From NCBI GenBank assembly GCA_049696015.1, contig JBAVTG010000181.1, forward strand, positions 1 through 14,721: a stretch of DNA of 14,721 nucleotides, read 5' to 3'. Position numbers and translations under genes: made by a program. Positions 1-6,053 of this stretch are shown here, one piece after another (position 1 is the first letter of the stretch; the number at the start of each line of letters is the position of its first letter). A model generated the notes under the pieces. That model saw only the letters and a list, made by a program, of their open reading frames with translations. It was not told where the DNA came from and searched no databases. This DNA is from JANMEX01 sp049696015. Lineage in GTDB: Bacteria > Pseudomonadota > Alphaproteobacteria > Rhizobiales > Rhizobiaceae.

Positions 1-26
1 GGACCATCGTTACCGAAAAAGTCTCC

Positions 27-134
27 ATGCCAAAGCCGACAGGTCTGAAGTCAATTATGATCATCAGGGTCAGCCCGATCATCATGTGCCGGATATGCAA
101 CTCCGACAATCGGCGAATGCAGACCCGAATGGCC
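27..134 (+). pseudogene. Decayed duplicate of the 5' end of carB
   Basis: Seen: without any gap, these 108 bases match the first 108 bases of the intact carB (582-689) at 73 positions, about 68 percent. The reading frame is kept, and 16 of 36 residues are identical, including MPK.T..KSI.II...PII and later the C, D, Q and A at equivalent positions. The glycine-rich part of the intact protein (GAGPIIIG) is destroyed (RVSPIIMC), so a functional ATP-grasp N-terminus is not expected. Similarity stops at about position 134, and the 15 bases before the ATG also look weakly related. Inference: a partial duplication of the carB start that has since decayed. The open frame continues to position 263 without further resemblance to carB, so that part is probably not coding. 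Whether more of the copy lies before the window cannot be seen. Confidence 0.62.
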
Positions 135-156
135 ACCCGCAAGCCAACACCCGTTC

Positions 157-187
157 AAAAACAAACAGGCTGCCTCGCGGCAGCCTG
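157..187 (-). terminator. Intrinsic terminator reading leftwards
   Basis: A perfect 9-bp stem (CAGGCTGCC at 166-174, GGCAGCCTG at 179-187) closes a 4-base loop, TCGC. Read on the minus strand it is followed directly by TTTGTTTTTG (complement of 156-165), a good U-tract. On the plus strand the hairpin is followed only by TCCGTTTCGT, so plus-strand termination would be weaker. It sits about 80 bp beyond the end of the small minus-strand frame at 266-436 and is the best evidence that a leftward transcript existed here. Confidence 0.6.
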
Positions 188-265
188 TCCGTTTCGTCCT
201 GCCAGACCCCGGATGCCAAAGCATCCAACCCCGGACGAATTGTCTTGCGCCGTCAAGTTCTGAGC

Positions 266-436
266 TTACTTCGGCGACAGGACCTTATTGACATCATTGC
301 CCTTAACTTGGGGCTTCTTGGTGAAACGGATCATCGCCTTCGCAAGTTTCAGGCTGTTTGCCTTTGGCTGGCCAGCCGTGTTCATAACTTCGTGTCGCGA
401 AATTCCTATCTTAGTCACAGGCGTCGAATTGAGCAT
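266..436 (-). CDS. Small basic hypothetical protein (uncertain)
   Basis: A minus-strand frame of 56 codons from the ATG at 436, or 39 codons from the ATG at 385. The product is unrecognised. The last 40 residues (from MNTAGQPKANSL to VNKVLSPK) are lysine-rich and use the GC-ending codons common in this genome (ctg, gcg, aag, atc, acc, gtc). The part before residue 18 is much less codon-like. No convincing Shine-Dalgarno sequence precedes either ATG. A minus-strand intrinsic terminator lies at 157-187. The frame stays open further upstream into the complement of carB, so its 5' end is not bounded. It may be a real small gene, or the 3' remnant of a larger gene that has lost its start. Confidence is low. 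Confidence 0.28.
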   Translation of the reverse strand: MLNSTPVTKIGISRHEVMNTAGQPKANSLKLAKAMIRFTKKPQVKGNDVNKVLSPK

Positions 437-581
437 GAACAGATAGTGTGAATCCTTAATTTTAGTGACTTCCCCTCTCCGCCCTCTTCCCCTATAGAGC
501 CCGCTTAGCCATGAAGAATTGACGTGCGAACCCGACCGGTCCTCCCCCGGTGCGGGCCCTTGCCATAGCGAAAGCGGTGCC

Positions 582-3500
582 ATGCCCAAGCGGACAGATA
601 TAAAGTCGATCCTGATCATCGGGGCCGGTCCCATCATCATCGGCCAGGCCTGCGAATTCGACTATTCCGGCACGCAAGCCTGCAAGGCGCTGAAAGAAGA
701 AGGCTACCGCGTCATTCTCGTCAATTCCAATCCGGCGACGATCATGACCGACCCGGAACTGGCGGACGCCACTTACATCGAGCCGATCACGCCGGAGGTT
801 GTGGCCAAGATTATTGCCAAGGAACGGCCGGATGCATTGCTGCCGACGATGGGCGGCCAGACCGCGCTGAACACGGCCCTGTCGCTGCGCCGCATGGGCG
901 TGCTTGAGCGGTATAATGTCGAGATGATCGGCGCCAACGCCGAGGCCATCGACATGGCTGAAGACCGCGCCCTGTTCCGCGAAGCGATGAAGCGAATCGG
1001 GCTTGAGACGCCGAAGTCGATGCTCGCCAATGCCACCGAGGTCAAAGACCTTGACCGTCAGGCGCACAAGGCCAAGCGTGCGGAACTGAAGGAACAGTTC
1101 TCGGGCGCTGAACTTGACGCGGCACTCGACAAGCTCGAGACCGAATGGCAGCTGGGCGAAAGCGACCGCAAACAGAAATACATGGGCCACGCCATGGCGC
1201 TGGCCGCGCAGGCTATTGATTTTGTCGGCCTGCCCGCCATCATCCGTCCATCCTTCACCATGGGCGGCACCGGCGGCGGCATTGCCTACAACCGTTCGGA
1301 ATTTTTCGAGATCGTCAATTCCGGCCTCGACGCCTCTCCTACTACCGAAGTGCTGATCGAAGAGTCGGTCCTTGGCTGGAAAGAGTATGAGATGGAAGTC
1401 GTCCGCGACAAGGCGGACAATTGCATCATCATTTGCTCGATCGAAAACCTCGACCCAATGGGTGTCCACACCGGCGACTCGATCACGGTCGCCCCGGCGC
1501 TGACGTTGACTGACAAAGAATACCAGATCATGCGCAATGCCTCGATTGCGGTGCTGCGCGAGATTGGCGTGGAAACCGGCGGCTCTAACGTGCAGTTTGC
1601 AGTCAACCCGGAAAACGGCCGCCTGATCGTCATTGAAATGAACCCGCGCGTCTCGCGTTCCTCTGCGCTGGCGTCCAAAGCCACCGGCTTCCCGATCGCC
1701 AAGGTCGCCGCAAAGCTTGCCGTCGGCTACACGCTCGACGAACTGGAAAACGACATCACGGGCGGCGCGACCCCGGCCTCGTTTGAACCATCGATTGATT
1801 ATGTCGTCGTCAAGATCCCACGCTTTGCCTTCGAAAAATTCCCCGGTGCATCACCGGTTTTGACGACCGCGATGAAGTCGGTCGGCGAGGTCATGGCAAT
1901 CGGCCGCACCTTCCAGGAATCGCTGCAGAAGGCCCTGCGGGGCTTGGAAACCGGCCTCACCGGTTTGGACGACATCGAAATCCCGGGCATCGGTAAAGGC
2001 TCGGATACCTCAGATGACAGAAACGCCATCCGCGCCGCGATCGGTGTGCCAACACCGGACCGGCTTCGCATGGTCGCGCAAGCGTTGCGCCTCGGCATGT
2101 CGGTCGAGGACGTTCATGATGGTTGCAAGATTGACCCCTGGTTCCTTGAGCAAATGAAGGGCATCACCGACATGGAAGCCCGCGTCAAGGAACACGGATT
2201 GCCCAACGATGCCGAAAACTTGCGCATGCTCAAAGCCATGGGCTTTTCCGACGCGCGCCTTGCCGTCTTGACCGGCAAGAAGGCCAAGGAAGTTGCCTAT
2301 CTGCGCAACGATCTGAAAGTGCACCCGGTCTACAAGCGCATCGACACTTGCGCCGCCGAGTTCGCCTCGCCAACCGCCTATATGTACTCGACCTATGAGA
2401 CCCCTTTTGCCGGCGAGACACGCTCGGAAACACGCGTGTCCGACCGCAAGAAGGTCGTCATCCTCGGCGGCGGGCCGAACCGCATCGGCCAGGGCATCGA
2501 GTTCGATTACTGCTGCTGCCATGCCTCTTTCGCACTGCGCGAGGCGGGCTATGAATCCATCATGATCAACTGCAACCCGGAAACCGTGTCGACCGATTAC
2601 GACACCTCCGACCGGCTCTACTTCGAGCCGCTGACGGCAGAGGATGTGCTAGAAATCCTGCGCGTGGAGCAGGAAGCCGGAACGCTGCTTGGCGTCATTG
2701 TCCAGTTTGGCGGGCAGACGCCGCTGAAACTTGCCAATGCGCTGGAAAAGGCTGGCATCCCGATCCTCGGCACGTCACCGGACGCCATTGATTTGGCCGA
2801 AGACCGTGACCGATTCCAGAAGCTTCTGGTCAAGCTCGACCTCACCCAGCCAAACAATGGCATCGCCTATTCGGTGGAACAGGCGCGCATTATCGCTGGC
2901 GAAATTGGCTATCCGCTGGTCGTGCGCCCCTCATACGTGCTTGGCGGCCGGGCCATGCAGATCATCCGGGATGAGAGCGGGCTTCAGTCGTATCTCCTCG
3001 ACACGGTGCCCGAACTGGTTCCGGAAGACATCAAGGCCAAATATCCGAACGACAAGACCGGGCAGATCAACACCCTTCTCGGCAAAAACCCGCTGCTCTT
3101 CGACAGCTATCTCAGTCACGCGATCGAAGTGGACGTCGATTGCCTTTGCGACGGCAAGGATGTCTATGTCGCCGGAATTCTGGAGCACATCGAGGAAGCG
3201 GGCATTCACTCCGGCGACAGCGCCTGTTCATTGCCGGTGCATTCGTTGTCCAAAGAGATCGTCGATGAACTTGAGCGCCAGACCGCAGATATGGCCCGCG
3301 CGCTGAAGGTCGGCGGCTTGATGAACGTCCAGTTCGCAATCAAGGACGGCGTGATCTATGTGCTCGAGGTCAATCCGCGCGCTTCACGCACCGTGCCATT
3401 TGTCGCCAAAACCATCGGCTTGCCGATTGCCAAGATCGCCGCACGCATCATGGCGGGCGAGAGCCTAGACGAGGCGGTGGCGCACTATGGCCCAAGAGTG

Positions 3501-4076
3501 AATTCACGCGGACTCGGCCACATCGCTGTCAAGGAAGCCGTGTTTCCCTTCGCCAGATTCCCCGGCGTTGATACGCTTCTCGGCCCCGAAATGCGCTCGA
3601 CTGGGGAGGTCATGGGGCTCGACCGAGATTTTGCGCTGGCCTTCGCTAAGGCGCAGCTCGGCGCGGGTGTTGAACTGCCGCGCAATGGCACGCTTTTTGT
3701 CTCGGTCAAGGATGAGGACAAGGAAGGCGTGCTCGCCGCCGTGAAAACCATGGCCGACATCGGCTTCAAGGTTCTCGCGACAGGCGGCACACAGCGCTTT
3801 CTGGCCGAGCGCGGCATCCCCGCTGAGAAGATCAACAAGGTCCTTGAAGGCCGCCCACACATCGAGGACGCCATCCGCAACCGGCAGGTCCAGCTGGTGT
3901 TCAACACCACGGACGGAGCCAAGGCCGAGAGCGATTCCAAGTCGCTGCGCCGCGCCGCGCTGATGCAAAAGGTACCCTATTCGACCACGATTGCTGGGTC
4001 GTTTTCGACAGCGCAAGCGATCAAGGCGCTGAAGAGCGGAAATTTTGAAGTGACGCCGCTGCAGGATTATTTTTGA
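582..4076 (+). CDS. carB: Carbamoyl-phosphate synthase, large subunit
   Basis: Cytosolic ATP-grasp enzyme that makes carbamoyl phosphate from bicarbonate, two ATP and ammonia supplied by the glutaminase subunit CarA, feeding arginine and pyrimidine synthesis. The 1164-residue product has the two homologous halves of the family. The first has a glycine-rich start (SILIIGAGPIIIGQ, from residue 9), MGGTGGG near 227 and EMNPRVSRSSA near 352. The second begins VVILGGGPNRIGQGIEFDY near 625 and has EVNPRASRT near 928. A C-terminal MGS-like allosteric domain runs from about 1035 to 1155 (KVLATGGTQRFL). It is longer than the E. coli enzyme mainly because of a charged insertion at about 150-205, as in other alphaproteobacteria. 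The ATG at 582 is preferred over an in-frame TTG at 519 because MPKRTDIKSI is the conserved start. carA is not in the window. The ccdB stop codon faces it 9 bp downstream. Confidence 0.98.
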   Translation: MPKRTDIKSILIIGAGPIIIGQACEFDYSGTQACKALKEEGYRVILVNSNPATIMTDPELADATYIEPITPEVVAKIIAKERPDALLPTMGGQTALNTALSLRRMGVLERYNVEMIGANAEAIDMAEDRALFREAMKRIGLETPKSMLANATEVKDLDRQAHKAKRAELKEQFSGAELDAALDKLETEWQLGESDRKQKYMGHAMALAAQAIDFVGLPAIIRPSFTMGGTGGGIAYNRSEFFEIVNSGLDASPTTEVLIEESVLGWKEYEMEVVRDKADNCIIICSIENLDPMGVHTGDSITVAPALTLTDKEYQIMRNASIAVLREIGVETGGSNVQFAVNPENGRLIVIEMNPRVSRSSALASKATGFPIAKVAAKLAVGYTLDELENDITGGATPASFEPSIDYVVVKIPRFAFEKFPGASPVLTTAMKSVGEVMAIGRTFQESLQKALRGLETGLTGLDDIEIPGIGKGSDTSDDRNAIRAAIGVPTPDRLRMVAQALRLGMSVEDVHDGCKIDPWFLEQMKGITDMEARVKEHGLPNDAENLRMLKAMGFSDARLAVLTGKKAKEVAYLRNDLKVHPVYKRIDTCAAEFASPTAYMYSTYETPFAGETRSETRVSDRKKVVILGGGPNRIGQGIEFDYCCCHASFALREAGYESIMINCNPETVSTDYDTSDRLYFEPLTAEDVLEILRVEQEAGTLLGVIVQFGGQTPLKLANALEKAGIPILGTSPDAIDLAEDRDRFQKLLVKLDLTQPNNGIAYSVEQARIIAGEIGYPLVVRPSYVLGGRAMQIIRDESGLQSYLLDTVPELVPEDIKAKYPNDKTGQINTLLGKNPLLFDSYLSHAIEVDVDCLCDGKDVYVAGILEHIEEAGIHSGDSACSLPVHSLSKEIVDELERQTADMARALKVGGLMNVQFAIKDGVIYVLEVNPRASRTVPFVAKTIGLPIAKIAARIMAGESLDEAVAHYGPRVNSRGLGHIAVKEAVFPFARFPGVDTLLGPEMRSTGEVMGLDRDFALAFAKAQLGAGVELPRNGTLFVSVKDEDKEGVLAAVKTMADIGFKVLATGGTQRFLAERGIPAEKINKVLEGRPHIEDAIRNRQVQLVFNTTDGAKAESDSKSLRRAALMQKVPYSTTIAGSFSTAQAIKALKSGNFEVTPLQDYF

Positions 4077-4085
4077 ATTGACCCT

Positions 4086-4379
4086 TCAAAAGCCGATGAA
4101 CACCATATCCAGCGCAGAGCGAATTTCATCGTGGTGCACTGCGATATTCGAAACTGGCAACTGCAGTTCGCTTAGCAAAACGGCTGCAAGGAGTTGCGGT
4201 TGCAGCACATGCTCTTCGTCCTGAATTGGGAAAGCAGGATTCAAACGCTGCATGGGCTTCGACGCTTTTGTGATCGGAATTAGCGGCACAACGATCCGTG
4301 TGTTCAATTGATCCATCAGATCACTTTGAACATCCACCACATAGCCCGACGCGATGGCGTAAAGATCATACTGCGCCAT
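4086..4379 (-). CDS. ccdB: CcdB-family toxin
   Basis: 97-residue toxin of a type II toxin-antitoxin module; in the F-plasmid system CcdB poisons DNA gyrase and is neutralised by CcdA. The family is recognised from MAQYDLYA at the start, the conserved YVVDVQSDLMD, the RIVVPLIP strand and the C-terminal DEIRSALDMVFIGF. Length fits the family (F CcdB has 101 residues). The start at 4379 is preferred over an in-frame ATG at 4445, which would overlap ccdA and add 22 residues unlike the family. It follows ccdA by 17 bp, in the usual antitoxin-first order. The C-terminus ends FIGF where the F-plasmid toxin ends FWGI, so the tryptophan important for gyrase poisoning there is isoleucine here. Whether gyrase is still the target is unknown. 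The 3' end converges on carB. Confidence 0.92.
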   Translation of the reverse strand: MAQYDLYAIASGYVVDVQSDLMDQLNTRIVVPLIPITKASKPMQRLNPAFPIQDEEHVLQPQLLAAVLLSELQLPVSNIAVHHDEIRSALDMVFIGF

Positions 4380-4396
4380 ACTTGATACAACCGCGA

Positions 4397-4648
4397 CTAA
4401 AACACGCGATGTTTGGCAAGCGGCAAGCCATTGCGCCCGACCCAAGCGTTCGCGTCTTCAATTGCGCTGGCATTCTCCTCTTTCCAGCGCATCGACTTCG
4501 CAGCAGCGACAGCCTTGCGAATGCCTTCTTCTGCCGATCGCGAAAGATTGACTGACAATGACTGAGCTTCGGCAATGAGGTCTGAATCTATGGTCAAATT
4601 TGCAGATTTGCGCGTAGCAGATTTGCGCGTAGTAGAGGTTATTTTCAT
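4397..4648 (-). CDS. ccdA: CcdA-family antitoxin
   Basis: 83-residue antitoxin that should bind CcdB and repress its own promoter. Residues about 20-45 (NLTIDSDLIAEAQSLSVNLS) fit the ribbon-helix-helix DNA-binding part. The C-terminus (RWKEENASAIEDANAWV, then RNGLPLAKHRVF) is the characteristic CcdB-binding tail of chromosomal CcdA proteins. Two ATGs compete: 4654 and 4648. The one at 4654 directly abuts the predicted -10 box, so an mRNA from that promoter cannot contain it. 4648 falls where transcription should start and neither has a Shine-Dalgarno sequence, so a leaderless start at 4648 is chosen. The N-terminus holds a duplicated TRKSA from a 15-bp tandem repeat. Family assignment is secure; the exact start is less so. 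Confidence 0.92.
   Translation of the reverse strand: MKITSTTRKSATRKSANLTIDSDLIAEAQSLSVNLSRSAEEGIRKAVAAAKSMRWKEENASAIEDANAWVGRNGLPLAKHRVF
4602..4631 (-). repeat. 15-bp perfect tandem duplication inside ccdA
   Basis: The plus-strand unit GCAGATTTGCGCGTA occurs twice without a gap (4602-4616 and 4617-4631). It keeps the ccdA frame and doubles the peptide TRKSA near the N-terminus, just before the DNA-binding strand. The perfect identity suggests a recent slippage event. Confidence 0.85.
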
Positions 4649-4671
4649 GCGCATATTTTATGCGCATATTT
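4647..4671. repeat. 12-bp direct repeat, candidate CcdA operator
   Basis: ATGCGCATATTT occurs at 4647-4658 and again at 4660-4671, a 13-bp period. Each copy contains the 8-bp palindrome ATGCGCAT. The two palindromes cover the promoter spacer and the start region of ccdA, flanking the -10 box. Autoregulation by ribbon-helix-helix antitoxins at short palindromes over their own promoter is known for this class; that this repeat is the operator is inferred. Confidence 0.6.
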
Positions 4672-4682
4672 ATGGATGTCAA
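4655..4682 (-). promoter_or_regulatory. Sigma70-type promoter of ccdAB
   Basis: On the minus strand a perfect -35 box TTGACA (complement of 4677-4682) is separated by 16 bases from TAAAAT (complement of 4655-4660), which matches the -10 consensus at five of six positions. The predicted start point is about 4648, coinciding with the second ATG of ccdA. The candidate operator repeat at 4647-4671 overlaps it. Confidence 0.72.
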
Positions 4683-4710
4683 CAAGTCTGAATATTCTTG
4701 AGAACACCCA

Positions 4711-4757
4711 TTGACGTGCAGGCGCATTCGATTTATTTATCCACTAAGTTAATTAAC
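4711..4757 (+). promoter_or_regulatory. Possible promoter and palindromic operator of arsR
   Basis: TTGACG at 4711-4716 is a good -35 box. 17 bases later TATTTA (4734-4739) is a weak -10 box. The perfect 10-bp palindrome GTTAATTAAC (4748-4757) lies at the expected start point, 14 bp before the arsR ATG, where binding of an ArsR dimer would block transcription. The region is AT-rich relative to the genes around it. Promoter strength and operator role are inferred from position only. Confidence 0.42.
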
Positions 4758-4771
4758 CAATCGGCTAATAT

Positions 4772-5107
4772 ATGCCCCTCGATACGCTCTCCGAAACGCT
4801 CGCGGCCCTCGCCGATCCGACCCGGCGGGCAATTTTGGCGCGGCTTTCGAAAGGCGAGGCGACGGTCAACGAACTGGCCGAGCCATTTGCCATGAGCTTG
4901 CCTGCTGTTTCCAAACATCTGAAAGTGCTTGAGCGCGCCAAGCTGATTTCGCGCAGCCGCAATGCCCAATGGAGGCCGTGCAAACTTGAGCCGGAGCCGC
5001 TGGAGAAACTGAACGGCTGGCTGGAGAACTACCGTAATCTTTGGGAGGACCGCCTTGACCGGCTGGAAGATTATTTGCAGGAAATTCAATCTGAGCCGAA
5101 GAAATGA
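4772..5107 (+). CDS. ArsR/SmtB-family transcriptional regulator
   Basis: A 111-residue winged helix-turn-helix protein. LAALADPTRRAILARLSKGE (residues 9-29) is the typical first part, SLPAVSKHLKVLERAKLI (42-59) the recognition helix region, and the wing follows around RSRNAQWRPCKLEP. The C-terminal third (LENYRNLWEDRLDRLEDYL) is a helix suited to dimerisation. The only cysteine is C70 and the ELCVC metal site of arsenic sensors is absent, so metal sensing is unlikely. It belongs to the subfamily often encoded next to SRPBCC proteins, which is the arrangement here. As the first gene of a co-oriented block reaching to about 10083, it probably represses its own operon. No clear Shine-Dalgarno sequence precedes the ATG. 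The ligand is unknown. Confidence 0.9.
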   Translation: MPLDTLSETLAALADPTRRAILARLSKGEATVNELAEPFAMSLPAVSKHLKVLERAKLISRSRNAQWRPCKLEPEPLEKLNGWLENYRNLWEDRLDRLEDYLQEIQSEPKK

Positions 5108-5156
5108 ACTGGCGCTTTAGGGTGGGCCAGGCTGGCCAAGTGAAGGGAGTTAGATC

Positions 5157-5570
5157 ATGAAAATCACCGTTGAAACGAATATTTCCGCGCCGGTTTCCGA
5201 AGTCTGGCGTGCTTATACAACGGCAGAAGACATCATCAAATGGAACACCGCGTCAGTTGATTGGCATACAACCAAGGCGACAGTTGATCTGCGCGAAGGC
5301 GGCGAGTTTTCCTCCCGCATGGAGGCAAAGGACGGGAGTTTTGGCTTTGACTTTGCTGGAACCTATACCAAAATCGTGCCGGAACATTTGATTGAATACG
5401 CCTTTGGCGACCGCTGTGCCGTGGTCGAATTTGTAAACAGCGGCGGCGCAGTGACCGTGCGCGTATCGTTTGATCCCGAACCAGAAAACCCCGCCGAAAT
5501 GCAACGCAGCGGCTGGCAAGCGATATTGGACAATTTCAAAAAACACGTTGAAACGAAGCCCCGCGCCTAA
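5157..5570 (+). CDS. SRPBCC-domain protein (AHSA1-like)
   Basis: A 137-residue single-domain protein with the START/SRPBCC fold signature: an opening strand ITVETNISAPVSEVWRAYT (from residue 3), a central VDLREGGEFSSRM, and a long C-terminal helix after MQRSGWQAIL. Such proteins bind small hydrophobic ligands in a cavity between sheet and helix; enzymatic roles exist in the wider superfamily but cannot be assigned here. It has W-N-T-A where its neighbours have WWGP, so it is the most divergent of the short copies. AAGGGAG at 5143-5149, 7 bases before the ATG, is a strong ribosome-binding site. It follows the regulator by 49 bp on the same strand, so co-transcription is likely. No signal peptide; cytoplasmic. 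Confidence 0.87.
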   Translation: MKITVETNISAPVSEVWRAYTTAEDIIKWNTASVDWHTTKATVDLREGGEFSSRMEAKDGSFGFDFAGTYTKIVPEHLIEYAFGDRCAVVEFVNSGGAVTVRVSFDPEPENPAEMQRSGWQAILDNFKKHVETKPRA

Positions 5571-5591
5571 GTCGAAAAGGCACCAATCAAG

Positions 5592-6053
5592 ATGACCGCA
5601 AAACCTGAATTGTTGGCGATGGAAATCACTACCAGCCGCTCGTTTGCCGCCACGCCGGAAACCTTGTTTGCCGCCTTTGCCGATCCGGACCAGCTACGAC
5701 TCTGGTGGGGCCCCGATGGCTTTACCAACACGATCCATGAATTCGACTTCCGCCCCGGCGGCACATGGCGCTTCACCATGCACGCGCCCGATGGCAGCAG
5801 CTTTGAAAACACCTGCACGTTCAGTGAAACCGTCGCAGGCAAGAGCATCGTTTTCGTTCACCATCTGCCGATGCATGTGTTCACGATGACGATGACATTT
5901 GCGCCGGATGCAGCAGGTGCATTGCTGAACTGGCACATGAATTTTGAACCTGCCGAATCCAATGCCACTCTTCGCCCATTCATCGAGGCGGGCAATGAGC
6001 AGAATTTCAATCGCCTTGAAGAGCACGTCAAAAAACAAGGAACAAGGTCATGA
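5592..6053 (+). CDS. SRPBCC-domain protein with WWGP motif
   Basis: 153 residues, one SRPBCC/AHSA1-like domain. EITTSRSFAATPETLFAAF (from residue 11) is the first strand and helix, LWWGPDGF (37-44) the conserved loop, and FRPGGTWRFTMHAPDGS the following hairpin. The closing helix contains FIEAGNEQNFNRLEEHV. It resembles the first half of the next gene very closely around WWGPDGF and PGG.WR.TMH.PDG, which points to a tandem duplication. AAAAGG at 5575-5580 is a usable, slightly distant ribosome-binding site. The stop codon overlaps the next start (ATGA at 6050-6053), implying translational coupling. Cytoplasmic ligand-binding role inferred; ligand unknown. Confidence 0.88.
   Translation: MTAKPELLAMEITTSRSFAATPETLFAAFADPDQLRLWWGPDGFTNTIHEFDFRPGGTWRFTMHAPDGSSFENTCTFSETVAGKSIVFVHHLPMHVFTMTMTFAPDAAGALLNWHMNFEPAESNATLRPFIEAGNEQNFNRLEEHVKKQGTRS

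Noticed and set aside
519..581. TTG start adding 21 residues to CarB
   Set aside because: The conserved CarB N-terminus begins MPKRTDIKSI at 582, and the extension is proline/serine-rich and unlike the family.
440..581. Promoter for carB, for example around CTATAG at 492-497
   Set aside because: No -35 box at acceptable spacing was found; the nearest candidate is 24 bases away, so I do not call it.
492..1469. Long minus-strand open frame (325 codons) opposite carB
   Set aside because: It is the complement of the conserved carB frame; its length follows from GC-rich codon bias, and the protein resembles no family. The same holds for the other frames opposite carB up to 4016.
4380..4445. Longer CcdB start at 4445
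   Set aside because: It would overlap the end of ccdA by about 50 bp and add 22 residues absent from CcdB proteins.
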